DNA of 64,000 nt from positions 63,377,089 to 63,441,088 of the forward strand of contig OZ005741.1 of assembly GCA_963930735.1 (NCBI GenBank). The letters run 5' to 3'. Positions 20,831 through 31,309 of the stretch are shown here, one piece after another. The stretch's first letter is position 1. Every line of letters begins with the position of its first letter. The position numbers and the translations under genes were made by a program. Under the pieces are notes generated by a model, which was not told where the DNA came from, did no database searches, and saw nothing but the letters and a program-made list of their open reading frames with translations. The DNA is from Dioctria linearis (lineage: Eukaryota > Arthropoda > Insecta > Diptera > Asilidae).

Positions 20831-22521
20831 GAACATTTATAGTAAAAAAAATCATTATGATAAGAGAGATATAAAGTCCTTATAATCGTCTTAATTTAAA
20901 TAGCAACTAGATTGGGTAGACTGACATGTATATAATGTAGCCTTTCATATGAAACCTCCCACCCCTATAATCTCTGTTTACTCATAATCTTTTGACTATT
21001 CTTAGACCGTACAGTTTCATATTATTTACTAGCGGGTGCTTTGAACTTGAATACCGTCAAATTTCATTGAGGCTTAAAAAGTGCACGACAAAATTGTTTA
21101 TCTAGTAAACATCGAAGACAATGCGTATCTACTTATATATAGTCGCACATGTAACAAAGTCTAAATATTTTATCATCGTTAAAATGTCACACACAAACTT
21201 AAGCTTTCACGGCAGTGAAACGTGACTTTTAAGAGATGAAATCATTTCCAACGTGTTATCTTAAAACATCTTCGATATACTTGGAGTATATTAAATGTAT
21301 CCAAGTCAGATTCAGACCTTAAGGTAGGTTCTGCTTATTGCACTTTATATGGTATAATTAATAAAGCTAAATTTAACTTGATTTCGTCTAAATCCAAACA
21401 TTTAGATGAATATAACAAAATTTCTGCTAACAATGTGAAATATATTGAAATTACTATACTGGAACGCATCGACCTTTATTTCCTTCACCTCAATTTCAAG
21501 TTCATTGCAAGAAATCCGCTGGTTAATCAGCTCGGATTACATTTATTGTACTATCTCAAGTACAAAAGTACATACCGCGTGTCGTTTATATACATAGGTT
21601 TGGATCAATTGAAATGACTTTGGAAAAATTTCACGTAAGCACAAAAACAAACATTGTCTAAGTCTAAGTCTAAGCAAATAGGTTTATGGTTGCGGACGTA
21701 CCAACCAGAGATGATCGGCGAGAGTAGCTCTGATTAGAATAGGAAATTATGTGACAAGTTGGAACTTGCGGCGAATGCCTCAATTTGGCTGTAGAGCCAC
21801 TAACTATTGTTATAAGCTCATCTTCACTTAGATGTGTTGCGACGTGAGAGGTAATCATAATATCTTTGCATAAATCTTTAGTTATCGTCTACCGTGACTC
21901 TGTAATTAATCGGGTCAAACTCACTTAACGAGGTCTTCCTACTTTGTTCAACGTAATATATGCTTATATGTATATATAGTAGCTTCTCTCGGAGCCGGTG
22001 GTTGTTGACTTTATTCATGGGTCAATTAAATTAAAATTGCTCATCTTATGTGGTGCTGGGTATATTAAGAAAGTTTTTCGTAAAAAAAACAGAAAAGAAA
22101 AATACTTGCACTTTACAATGAATTGCAGAAGAAATGATTGATTTCAAACTGGAATTGTTGTTGTTGAAAAGGTTTCATTTGGATTTTTAAATCTTTTATA
22201 TGCGCGTTTATAATAAGATGTCAACATTATCTAATTACTTTTGGCAATGCAATGGAAATATACAAGGATTTTTTTTTTTACCTCTTAAGTATGAAGAAGA
22301 GTCAATCCAATAACATCCCTATGACAAAATGCTCCCTGTCCATAACGGTTTAGTACGAGTCACTGGATAGTTTGAGAACAGGCAGATAGACTAGTAGTTA
22401 GCTCTTTTTTTAAATTTATATTGTCACAGCTGCAGCGATGCTTATAAGAATTAGACTATTATTTACTTGCACTGAAAATGCCTGTCATCGTTTGGCAGAG
22501 CTACAAATAGGGGCTTAGCTA
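20831..22521. other. AT-rich spacer, nothing recognised
   Basis: No coding motif on either strand. Open frames at 21378-21617 and 21670-21858 have no recognisable signature and look accidental. Confidence 0.4.
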
Positions 22522-22744
22522 CAGTGGCGTAGATAGGGTACCCATCGGGGGAGGTGGGGGGCGAAATTTAGCGCCACCTAACTGGCAACTAAAATTTTCA
22601 AAGAATTATAGCATTTTTCCAAAAACAATTATGTATATCATAAGAATATCGCATGACCATGTTTGGGTTGTACCAGAAAATTGCTTCCTGGGATTAGTTA
22701 GCAGAACTCGTACGACCCCTTCTCAGGCATTAACAACGCCACTG
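22522..22744. mobile_element. Short TIR element (MITE), CAGTGGCGT ends
   Basis: Begins CAGTGGCGTA (22522) and ends ACGCCACTG (22736-22744): 9 bp perfect inverted termini of the CAGTGGCG type seen at ends of several insect DNA transposons. No coding capacity. The 8 bp on each side do not match, so family assignment is open. Confidence 0.45.
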
Positions 22745-22814
22745 CACAGATCGTTCTCTGTTTGCAATTTCTCTGAGGATTTTATTTTATTTTATTTAAA
22801 ATAAAAAAAAACTT

Positions 22815-22950
22815 TGCTTACATTGTTTACGTTGGATGGGTTTCGTGTACCAAATTTCAGCTCTCTACGTTGACTCCTTCTCAGGCAGTGCCCAAATATA
22901 TGTATAGTGAAAAACGAAATGTTTGTATGGCGATCCTACGAAGGAGTCAA
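22815..22950 (-). repeat. Dispersed repeat, same family as the 50.4 kb duplication
   Basis: The reverse complement contains CACTGCCTGAGAAGGAGTCA and ACGTAGAGAGCTGAAATTTG, matching 50415-50460 and 50815-50860 with few changes. Upstream TATATTTGGG also matches. Function unknown. Confidence 0.65.
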
Positions 22951-23100
22951 CATTTAAAATATACACAAGACTTTCAACTTAATACTCGCATGTATTTATT
23001 TTTTAATAATTCATAGGTGTGTCCGAATTGTGTTAAAGACTACTTAATATTATGGAAGTACTTGTGAGTGAGTATTGGACGTGAAGTCCCAAGGTATATA

Positions 23101-24382
23101 CTGCGTCTTTTAAATTGAGTTTTCAAAAGTATATAATTAAAAGACATAGAATACGAATTGAAACTGAAAAAGTTTTTATTTATTTTTGAAATACAATGCT
23201 TGCCATTTATACTCTAAAAATGATATCTCCCATGTGACCACCTCTTGCGTCTCTACAGTACCTGATTTTTTTATCAAAATTTTCAATCACATTCTGGCAT
23301 AGTTGCGGCTCTATCTCACCAATAACTCGAAAAAATTCTTCTTTCAATGCTTCAACATTTCGAGGATTATCCTTGTAGACCTGTGTTTTTAAATGGCACC
23401 AGAGAAAGAAGTCTAACGGTGTCAAATCACAGGATCTTGAAGGCCAATTCACGTCACCGAATCTGGAAATAACAAGGTCTGGAAACTTTGTATGCAGTAA
23501 TTGTAAATTTTCTCTGGTTGTATTACATGTAGCCCCATCTTGTTGAAACCACATGTCTTCAGTATCAATATTTTTCACTTTTGGCCATAAAAAAGTTGTG
23601 ATCATGTCGCGATATCTGGTATCGTTAACGGTTATGGCTCTTCCAGCATTTATTTTCGAAAAGTACGGACCAATCACACCACCAGACAACAGTGACTTTT
23701 TGTGGATGCGTTCGTCTCTATTGGATCACGCGAGGGTTTTTCTCTCCCTAAATACGGCAGTTTTGTTTATTAACGTAGCCACCGTTTTCGAAATGTGCTT
23801 CGTCCGAAAAGACGATTTTTTTTAAAAATCGTCGTTTTGTTTCAGTATCCAATTGGCAAAGTCTCGATGCATGGAATGATCTTGTGGCAGCAGTTCTTGT
23901 GTCAATTGAACTTTGTTGGCCTTCAATGCTAAATCTTTGTGCATAATACTCCATACAATTAACTCAGAGATTCGCAATTGTTGTGAACGTCGGGATATTG
24001 ACGCGTTGGGGTCAGCTGCAACATTATCACTCACAGCACCAATATTTTCTTCTGAACGACCGGCACGAGAATACTGACGTCTTTCTCGATCTTGTATTGC
24101 ACCAGTTTCTTGAAATTTCTGCTAATTATTACCAGTTTTTTGCTCAGTTGGACGCTTGTGTCGACCATAAACATCTCGTAATTTGCGAAATACATTTCTC
24201 ACAGAACGACCATTTTCATAAAATAATTCAATAATCTCCATACGTTCTTGTAATGTATACGACTCCATTTTTATAAATGACAAACCTTCAGCTGTAAAAA
24301 TGACATATAATATGGGTGCGTTCGATATTTGAAGCATGTTACACAGGCGCTTAATTTTGAAAACTCAATTTGAAAGACCCTG
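23101..24382 (-). mobile_element. Mariner element, DD41D (rosa-type), full length
   Basis: Ends pair as inverted repeats: left CTGCGTCTTTTAAATTGAG then TTTTCAAAA; right, reverse-complemented, CAGGGTCTTTCAAATTGAGT then TTTCAAAA. This gives about 28 bp with three mismatches. TA flanks both ends (23099-23100, 24383-24384). Length 1,282 bp, normal for mariner. The transposase gene runs inward on the minus strand. DD41D mariners were first described from Ceratitis rosa (established knowledge), so the relationship fits a fly host. Confidence 0.85.
23207..24268 (-). pseudogene. Mariner DD41D transposase, frameshifted
   Basis: Starts at ATG 24268 with MESYTLQERMEIIELFYENG, the helix-turn-helix opening of mariner transposases, but loses frame near 24130. 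Later pieces are SDNVAADPNASISRRSQQLR, VQLTQELLPQDHSMHRDFAN, IVFSDEAHFENGGYVNKQN (first catalytic D), then the longest piece to 23207: FSKINAGRAITVNDTRYRDM, WFQQDGATCNTT (second D), WPSRSCDLTPLDFFLWCHL (third D). Counting residues between the second D and the D of TPLD gives 41, hence DD41D. GGHMGDIIFRV closes the protein. At least three frame changes make it inactive. Total span fits a ~350-residue enzyme that cuts and pastes the element at TA. Confidence 0.85.
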
Positions 24383-24544
24383 TAGAAGATAAGATATTCC
24401 CATAAAAATGGCGGAACGTGGTTCGTAATAGGAATACCTGGTATTCTATATACCTTGATTTAGCTATTATTCTATTTGTTTTCTTCTAATTTTTGCTTAT
24501 TTTCGCTCTTGAGTTAACTGCATTTCGACATATAGTCTGGTTCA

Positions 24545-24775
24545 GTAGCGCACCCAGGATTTGGGTTTGGGGGGGGGGGGGGGTATATGTGTCCCAAGTC
24601 CATAAGAGGTTGGAAAAATAGGGCTCTAAATTCGCGTCCTGAGCTCATCTGAGCAACCCTTTTTTGAAGATATTGGATTTCAAGTTTTATTTGCTAATGC
24701 CTCGAAATGGACTATAAAGCCACTGTTTTCTTTATCTTCAATAGATTAATCATAATTTCATAAACAATGAAACAC
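24545..24775. other. CAGTAGCGC... scrap, poly(G) and spacer
   Basis: CAGTAGCGCACCCAGGATTT followed by a 15-base G run (24569-24583) resembles the start of a TIR transposon of the CAGTGGCG kind. No matching far end was found, so it is a solo end or chance. Confidence 0.3.
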
Positions 24776-26765
24776 ATTTATTTATTTATTTATAATCCAC
24801 GTAATTTGTGAAAATGGTAAATAACAGAGATAAAACAAAACATTACGAGAAAAGAAAGAAAATTACAATATAAGATAAAAGAAATAAAAGGAGATAAATT
24901 TCAGTTTTTTATAAGGCGACAAATATTTAAGGAAGTAAAGCAAGGAAAATAAATTAAAAATCAAAATACTAAAGCACTTATGTCAATAATGGAGGTTTTC
25001 TACATGTATATATGGCTAATTATACCTACATATTAATAAAATGGGCCAATAACATCCTATTGAAATTGTCGGCAGATCGCAGACGTTGAATCTCAATTGG
25101 CAGGGAATTCCATACCTGCGTGCCGTAGATGAAAAAGCATTTTGTGCTAAAATTAGGTCGATGCCAAGGTATCAAAAGACCAATTACACGATTGGAAGAC
25201 AAAGATCTTATACAATTAGCTTAGCAATTAGGACTTAACTTATTTATGATTCTAAACATCATCACTGCAATTCGGAATTTAAGATAATTATTAAAAGTGC
25301 AGCCAAAAATACTCCTTGAAAATTCTGAGACATGGTCAAAGCGTCGTAGTCCATAGATATATCTTGCGCATGAATTATAGGCTATATTGATATATATATA
25401 CACAACATCTGTGTAGGTAATAATTGGGATAAGCAAGGCTTTAACAAGACGGAGAAGCGTCTCTTTGGGAGTATAAGAAGAATGAACCCACAAGCCACTC
25501 AACCCATTGTAAACCTTACTCACAATTGAATCTACGTGTCTGTTCCAACCAAGCTTAGCATCAAATATCACTCCAAGATTTCGAACCGATTCAGAATATG
25601 GCACAGGCGTACCATCAAGGATCAATGGTGGAAAACTCGAGTTATTGACATAATTTTTATAGATGATAATTGCTTGAGTCTTGCAAGGATTGAGCATTAG
25701 CTTGTTTTTCTTGGCCCATTCAAAGATTTTTAAGAGGTCACTATAAAACCTGTCAATGGCTACATTAAATTCACTAATTCGCATTGGTAAAAGTAACTGG
25801 ACATCATCAGCGTACAATTTAACAGAGCAGAATTTTGGAATCTCAGCAAAGTCATTTATATATAGACAAAAAAGTAAAGGGCCAAATATTGATCCCTGAG
25901 GAACACCTGAATAGAGGGCTTTTTTACTAGAAAGCCGACCATCGGATTTAACTACCTGAAACCTTCCAGAAAGATAGGAATGCATGAGCTTAATAGCTGA
26001 ACTAAGGACAATTTAAATCTTTCCTTCAACTTTCTGCATAGTATATCTATATCCACACAATCAAACGCTTTTGTAAAGTCACGAAGACAAAGTATACTAG
26101 CGCACTTATCCTCTCCGTTTTGTCTAATAATCTCTGTTACATGCAGAAGTGCAGTAGTAGTACTATGACCAGAACGAAATTCCTCCTGATTTTCCCACAA
26201 AAGTCCCTGGTGATTTATGTAGTCATTTAATCGGATAAAAATAATCCTTTCGAGAACTTTAGATAACACAGGTAGTATACTAATGGGCCTATAATCACTT
26301 GGTAAACTTACTCTAGAATGTTTTTGTATAGTTATAATTTTAGCCTGCTTCCAGCTTGAGGGATAAAGCATTTGTGTAATTGAGGAATTTATTATATGCG
26401 TAAGAGGTGAGATTATTCTAGGAAGTAAGAGCTTGACGAACTTTAAATCAATATTGTCCAAGCCCACTGCATTCGATTTAATAGATTTTATTGCCAGAAT
26501 GACCTGTTCAGAATTAACATTAACAAATGAAAAATCACCACTCTGTAGGTGTCAGATATAAAGTCAGGTACAACGGTCGATGTTTGTATTGGGCCTCGCA
26601 AAGTAAAGTAGTCATTTAGCTCCTCAGGGGGAAGTTCGCAAGAATTTTTGTTTCGACCCACTGTACTTAGATATTTAATATTTTTTCACAGTTTACTAGA
26701 TGGAAGACGCGTATCTAATTTAGTTTTGCAAAAATTCAAGCTATCTAAGAAAAATGCCATCTCAG
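24776..26765 (-). mobile_element. CR1-like non-LTR fragment with AAAT-repeat tail
   Basis: Minus strand: a pre-RT linker (SLNFCKTKLDTRLPSSKL, LPPEELNDYF) near 26560-26760, the RT and thumb (25221-26467), then a 3' untranslated region ending in an AAAT tandem tail at about 24776-24795 (plus strand TTTATTTATTTATTTATAAT). 5'-truncated: the coding similarity stops next to the palindrome at 26781-26824. The short-repeat tail and lack of RNase H fit CR1-like elements. It differs in sequence from the pair at 12-16.6 and 28.1-30.1 kb. Confidence 0.78.
25221..26467 (-). pseudogene. CR1-like reverse transcriptase, one frameshift
   Basis: Upper piece (26467-25952): MGLDNIDLKFVKLLLPRIIS, LPSDYRPISILPVLSKVLER, EFRSGHSTTTALLHVTEII, LRDFTKAFDCVDIDILCRKL. 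Lower piece (25985-25221) in another frame: SGRFQVVKSDGRLSSKKALY, SGVPQGSIFGPLLFCLYIND, LYADDVQLLLP with YADD at 25803-25814, LMLNPCKTQAIIIYKN, VRNLGVIFDAKLGWNRHVDS, LVKALLIPIITYTDVVY and a C-terminal helical part ending at TAG/TAA 25221. The frame changes at about 25955-25985. The first RT aspartate is in RDFTKAFD and the other two in YADD, so the catalytic residues survive even though the gene is split. Confidence 0.82.
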
Positions 26766-26780
26766 GAATATATAGTAAAA

Positions 26781-26824
26781 AGAATATCAAGGATAAGGAT
26801 TATATACGTTATCCTTGAATATCT
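26781..26824. repeat. Near-perfect palindrome
   Basis: AGAATATCAAGGATAA (26781-26796) pairs with TTATCCTTGAATATCT (26809-26824): 16 bp arms, two mismatches, 12-base loop. It sits exactly where the coding similarity of the neighbouring CR1-like fragment starts. Confidence 0.6.
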
Positions 26825-27839
26825 GGAAGACGTACTTTTAATTTTAAAATTTTTTTTTTCATTTTCTACCTTATATCCACTAAAACATATCACAATTCCA
26901 ACTTGACACCTTAATGGGATCAGGGAGTCAAAAATCTTGAAAACCTTACCAATCATGCATTTGCTCATAATAAATTCTTAGTTTCTTGGAAATTTAGTAA
27001 GTAATTATCTGTGAAAGTGGTGCAAGTTAAATTAAATCTGATTCCTGAGGGGACCGATCCCGTTCGCCCCTGGTCTGTTCTGCTTTTTCTAATAAAAAAA
27101 AAACAAAAAACTAAAACACTACAAAAAAAGGTTATCTTCCCTTGTTAGTTCAATGATCCAACAATTTTACTGGCCACAGGTTATCAGTTTTAACAATTAA
27201 CCTGTTACTAACAGATTTTGGATAGTTATACAAAAAAAAACAATTCTTTGTGTGTTCTCGAAACCATGCAGGCGGAACTCCCCAAACCATCATCATCTAT
27301 ACAAGCAAACCAGACAGAAGACATGCAATGCACTTTTGTCTCCATCCGTTGAACTCACGTAGCCCTCCAATATCTTTGACCCGAGTTTGGATATTTTTTT
27401 TTAATTCTTCACGGCATCGAATTTCTTCGTCTTCTCTCCCACTACAGCTTTGTCGTACTAAACTTATAGTTCCCACAGGTACCTTTCTCATTTACCTTTG
27501 TCTGGGTTGGTGAGGGAAGGGGTTATACTTGCTTAATTTTTTTTTTATCAACAAGTAAATCTGTAATAAATAAGGTACAGGAAACCGTGCAGTGCATTTT
27601 AATGTCCTAAGAGACTACACATTTATTCGGTATCAATTGGGCAGAAGATCATTTGTTTTGATTATGATGTTTCATGCTATCTAAAATTTAAAACTAAAAA
27701 TTTATTTTTGGTTAAATACACTATTGATAATAAAAAAAGTGAACAGAGGAAAATATTTGCAAAAATGGTTTGATTACGGTAATATTTAAATGGCAATAAA
27801 GTTTAATATATAGTAAAAAAAAACGACAAAATAAGTCAC
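26825..27839. other. AT-rich spacer, nothing firm
   Basis: A minus-strand frame at 27297-27491 (MRKVPVGTISLVRQSCSGRE...) is moderately GC-rich, which is unusual here, but no family is recognised. The segment at 27700-27839 may be the far flank and end of the Tc1-like element. No inverted terminus identified. Confidence 0.35.
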
Positions 27840-28127
27840 TTAATATTTTTTATTTAAAACAAGAAAATATGTTGTTTTCATTTTTATTTTAATTATACTA
27901 ATATCTCGGATTTCCTTCTTTATTAAATTTTCAATTAAACTTGATGGAGCTTCGTTCCAAGACTTTTCTACAGCTGCTGTCCGCAAAGTTTGTGGATATT
28001 GCGAACATGATTTTTGTGAATTTTAATTTTTCTATCGTTGTGATGGTCCCAGAAATTTTCGATATGGTTCAAACTCGGACTTTGGCCAGGCCAGCTGTAC
28101 AGAAATTTTATAGTACTTTGTTAGAAT

Positions 28128-30105
28128 TAGAATTAGAATTTATTAATGCAAATACGTACACAAGATATTACAATCTTTTTTAGTACATAGTTATTTGGTA
28201 AATGAACTAAGAAAATCAAAAATCAAAAACAAAAGCAAATTAAAAAGATTAACTAATAAAAGAATAATAAAATACTAAAAACAAAAATAACAGATATACT
28301 AATAAATAAATAAAATACTAACTTAAGGTAGAACAAAAAAAAAACACACGAAAACTAAACGTTAAACTATAAATGAGTAAACAAGCTATGTTATACAGGA
28401 AATAAGATAAAAGAGACAAAAAAAAGACATAATAGATTAAATGCAAAGAAAAGAAAGACAGTAATTAAAAACAAGGTAAAAATAATAATAAATAAAATAA
28501 TAATAATAAAATAATTGTTAAGTTTTTAAGGAAACAATAAAAGAAAGAAAGAACCAAACATCGATATTGTTGCCAGCGTTCAGGGAGCCTTGGTCACTGG
28601 GCAGCAGCCCAGATAGAAAAATGGCACCTTAGTAAATCCTTGAATATGCCGAAGCAACCGGAGTTTTGAATATTAGCTGGTAAGTTATTCCATAAACGAA
28701 AGATCTGAACATAGTAAGAATCCTCAAAGATGGCTCTGCGAAACCGTGGCATGACCCAATTTCGATTCCTGGCTGATTGAAAGAACTGAATATTATAAAG
28801 CAAATATTTTGAGGTGTTCGTGCGTAGTAGATTAAATAAAAAGTAAAGCGCTTTTAGGTTGAGATACGTGGACAGTGAGCAACCAAGAAGCTGTAATTTA
28901 TAGGGCGACACATGGTCGAATCTGCGTAGGGCAAAGATAAATCTGATGCAGTCGTTGAAGGCAACTTCAAGCTTACGTCTACATGTGCTGTCAAGCTTAG
29001 GAAACACTAAGCTACCAAATGTGAAGTGTGGCAAAAGAAGAATTTTAACAAGCCGTAGTCGCATTTCTTTGCTTAATATATTGGCGGACAGCCAAAGCTG
29101 CCGAAGTCCATAATAAATCTTACGTATAGAAGCATTAACATGATCACAGCACTTCATATTGGAGTTGATAATTATGCCTAGATTTCGAACTCTATTCACT
29201 AATGTCAGATTAGTTCCGTTGAGCTCAGCTGCTGGAAGTTCATCAGTATGAAGACTATTATTGTGGACTATCATATATTGCGATTTGGATGGATTCAACT
29301 TAAGCAGATTGTTTACTGACCATTTGTGTATATTTTTGAGGTCGTTATTTAAGCGAGCAAAGCAATCCTCTATTAGCCCAATAGGCCTGTCTAGGTATAT
29401 CTGAACATCGTCAGCATACATATGAATTTTTGCATCCTTTATAACTTCCGGTAGGTCGTTAATAAATATACTGTACAAAAGAGGTCCAAGTACTGATCCC
29501 TGAGGAACTCCGCAAAAGAGCGGTAGAAGACCAGATAAAGTATTTTCCACTTTAACTTGCTGCCACCTATCAGTTAGGTAATTCCGGATTAGCTGAACAG
29601 CAGAAGAACAAAAGCCAACATTTGAAGACAACTTATCCAAAAGCATATGATGACTAATACTGTCGAATGCCTTAGAAAAATCCAAGAGCACAAGAACGCT
29701 AATGTGATCCTTATCAAGTGAACATCGTAGATCATTGGTTACTTTTAGTACAGCTGATTCACAACTATGGTGAGAACGGAAACCGGACTGCCACTCAGAG
29801 AGAAAGTTTGTATCCTCCAAGTACTCCTGTATCTGCGCGGCCATCAACTTTCCTAAAACTTTAGAAAAAAAACACAAAATGCTAATCGGCCGCAGATAAT
29901 TCATATCCTTCGGAGATATCTTTTTTGGAAGTGCCAGCACCGTGGCAGTCCTCCATAAGCGCGGAAAAGTTGAGAAGGTCAAGCAGGAATTAAAGACATG
30001 TAATAAATGTCTAATAATGAAAGGCAGAACAATTTTAATGAATCGCGGAGAAACTTCATCCGCTCCCACCGCATCTGATCGTATCGCATGTTCTTGAAAG
30101 CAGAT
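28128..30105 (-). mobile_element. CR1-like retrotransposon copy inside the Tc1-like gene
   Basis: 5'-truncated copy with a long open RT frame and a T-rich 3' untranslated region (on the minus strand). It ends in a tandem ATTCTA repeat (plus strand 28128-28145, TTAGAATTAGAATTAGAATT). Sequence RPIGLIEDC, LNPSKS, AFNDCIRF and SARN/SSRH-N-V-PRF make it the same family as the 12-16.6 kb element. Tc1-like coding on both sides marks it as a later insertion. The upper boundary is between about 30085 and 30125. Confidence 0.82.
28594..30069 (-). CDS. CR1-like reverse transcriptase, open but N-terminally truncated
   Basis: A 491-codon frame with no stop. The frame is open a little above 30069, but the endonuclease is absent. 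Motifs in order: AVGADEVSPRFIKIVLP, MNYLRPISILCFFSKVLGK, EWQSGFRSHHSCESAVL, VLLDFSKAFDSISHHMLLDK, GVPQGSVLGPLLYSIFINDL, MYADDVQIYLDRP with YADD at 29407-29418, KLNPSKSQYMIV, RVRNLGIIINSNMKCCDHVN, then a helical C-terminus ending at 28594. Its closest relative in the window is the 15392-16270 piece. All three RT aspartates are present, so the domain may be catalytically sound, but the copy lacks its endonuclease and leader and would need another copy's protein to move. Confidence 0.85.
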   Translation of the reverse strand: MGADEVSPRFIKIVLPFIIRHLLHVFNSCLTFSTFPRLWRTATVLALPKKISPKDMNYLRPISILCFFSKVLGKLMAAQIQEYLEDTNFLSEWQSGFRSHHSCESAVLKVTNDLRCSLDKDHISVLVLLDFSKAFDSISHHMLLDKLSSNVGFCSSAVQLIRNYLTDRWQQVKVENTLSGLLPLFCGVPQGSVLGPLLYSIFINDLPEVIKDAKIHMYADDVQIYLDRPIGLIEDCFARLNNDLKNIHKWSVNNLLKLNPSKSQYMIVHNNSLHTDELPAAELNGTNLTLVNRVRNLGIIINSNMKCCDHVNASIRKIYYGLRQLWLSANILSKEMRLRLVKILLLPHFTFGSLVFPKLDSTCRRKLEVAFNDCIRFIFALRRFDHVSPYKLQLLGCSLSTYLNLKALYFLFNLLRTNTSKYLLYNIQFFQSARNRNWVMPRFRRAIFEDSYYVQIFRLWNNLPANIQNSGCFGIFKDLLRCHFSIWAAAQ

Positions 30106-30562
30106 TTTAGTTTTCCGGGTCGTAGGGCATGGAGGATTATCCTATTGAAATATTTACTCGTTCCTATTCTGAGAATCTTTCAAAATCAGGATCAAACCTT
30201 CTTCCAAAATGTTAATATTAATATCAGCATTTATTTTAACGTCCTAATCCACTTTCACCAACTTTCCTATTCGTGCTGACGAAAAACAACCACAAACCAT
30301 AATTCCTTGGTTACCCTTTGTTGTCGTTTGGACACACCGAGAATCATGTTGTTCTAAAGACAGCCCACGACAAGTTTCTGGACGATCTGTTGAAAGATAA
30401 AACCTGGATTCGTCAGATCACAAAACTTTCGACCAATCTGTGTCTTTATGTTCTTTGGCCTATTCGAACTTTCATCGCTTATGAGTTGCTGTCAGCAGCG
30501 GAACTCGGTTGCATCGAAAGCTACGAAAGCTTCAGATAACGCCATCTGTATGTCTGCTAACA

Positions 30563-30976
30563 GCATCAGTAGAGATGGTATGGCACAATAAGAATATTTC
30601 TACTTTTTTCATGGGGCTCAGAAGGAAACAATGTAGAACTGTGGTTGGCATCATCACTTGGCCACAGCTCGCTTCGCGCTCATCTAACAAGGATGTGAGT
30701 TGTCGACAGCTCTGAGTGTCTGTCCTACCTGGAAGGAGAGCTTGAGACATCTGAACACTTTGTGTGTGCCTTATCCCGGAGCAGGCTGGATACTCTAGGT
30801 TCTGACCTCCTATCCGTAGAGGAGTTGAAACCCATTTCTCACCAAGACCTGATGCGCTTCATTAAGAGGACAGGAAGGTTTTGGTGATAGGCGCTCTAGC
30901 AGGAAAGAATGGGCCGCTCTGACCTACTTGCCGGGGATCTCTCGTTCCCCTGCCTTTAAAATCAAAAAATAAATAA
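30563..30976 (+). mobile_element. 5'-truncated RNase-H-type retroelement with 13 bp target duplication
   Basis: ATGTCTGCTAACA lies on both sides (30550-30562 and 30977-30989). The inserted 414 bp ends in an A-rich tail (AAAATCAAAAAATAAATA). On the plus strand it codes LRRKQCRTVVGIIT and, after a frameshift, CLSYLEGELETSEHFVC, LGSDLLSVEEL and FIKRTGRFW. This is the C-terminal cysteine-histidine region found after RNase H in several insect non-LTR families. It was inserted into the Tc1-like transposase gene in the opposite orientation. Confidence 0.88.
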
Positions 30977-31309
30977 ATGTCTGCTAACATGGGATCCAGA
31001 TGCCGTTTGAAAAGTTGTTGCGACCTCCACAAAAGCTGTCGTTTTTTTCCTTCTTAAGCATTAGAAGCCTTAACGCGTCGTAGTCTCTTTCCGTCAATAT
31101 CCACGGCATTCCTGATTCCCTGGTGGGCATTTGGGCAAGAGTTCCTCGAACTTTCTACGATGTAATAATTTTGTAGACTCCGCCCGGATACTTACTGTTA
31201 CACCTTGTTTCATCATTTCACCTCGAATGGCTCGTTCTGATTTCCCATCTTCGTGTAGTCCAATAATGTACCCTTAAAGCAAGATAACTTACCGTTTCGC
31301 AGGAGGCAT

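Larger units (their letters stand above)
27840..31309 (-). pseudogene. Tc1-like transposase, split by two retrotransposon insertions
   Basis: Minus strand. The start ATG is at 31309 (MPPAKR-like), then GLHEDGKSERAIRGEMMKQG is the helix-turn-helix. After the 30563-30976 insertion comes SDESRF-equivalent FVI.RIQ with first D, STDRPETC, and GNQGIMVCGCFSSARIGKL, then QDNPPCPT with the second D near 30120. After the CR1-like insertion, coding resumes at about 28127 with WPGQSPSLNHIENFWDH (third acidic residue), HVRNIHKLCGQQL, WNEAPSSLIENLI, ending at TAA 27840-27842. Removing both insertions leaves about 1.07 kb, the usual length for a ~345-residue Tc1 transposase. Point changes and frameshifts are also present. 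The enzyme once moved a Tc1-like transposon at TA sites. Confidence 0.8.

Noticed and set aside
27297..27491. 64-codon minus-strand frame with Cys and charged residues
   Set aside because: More GC-rich than its surroundings but unrecognised; could not be tied to any gene or element.
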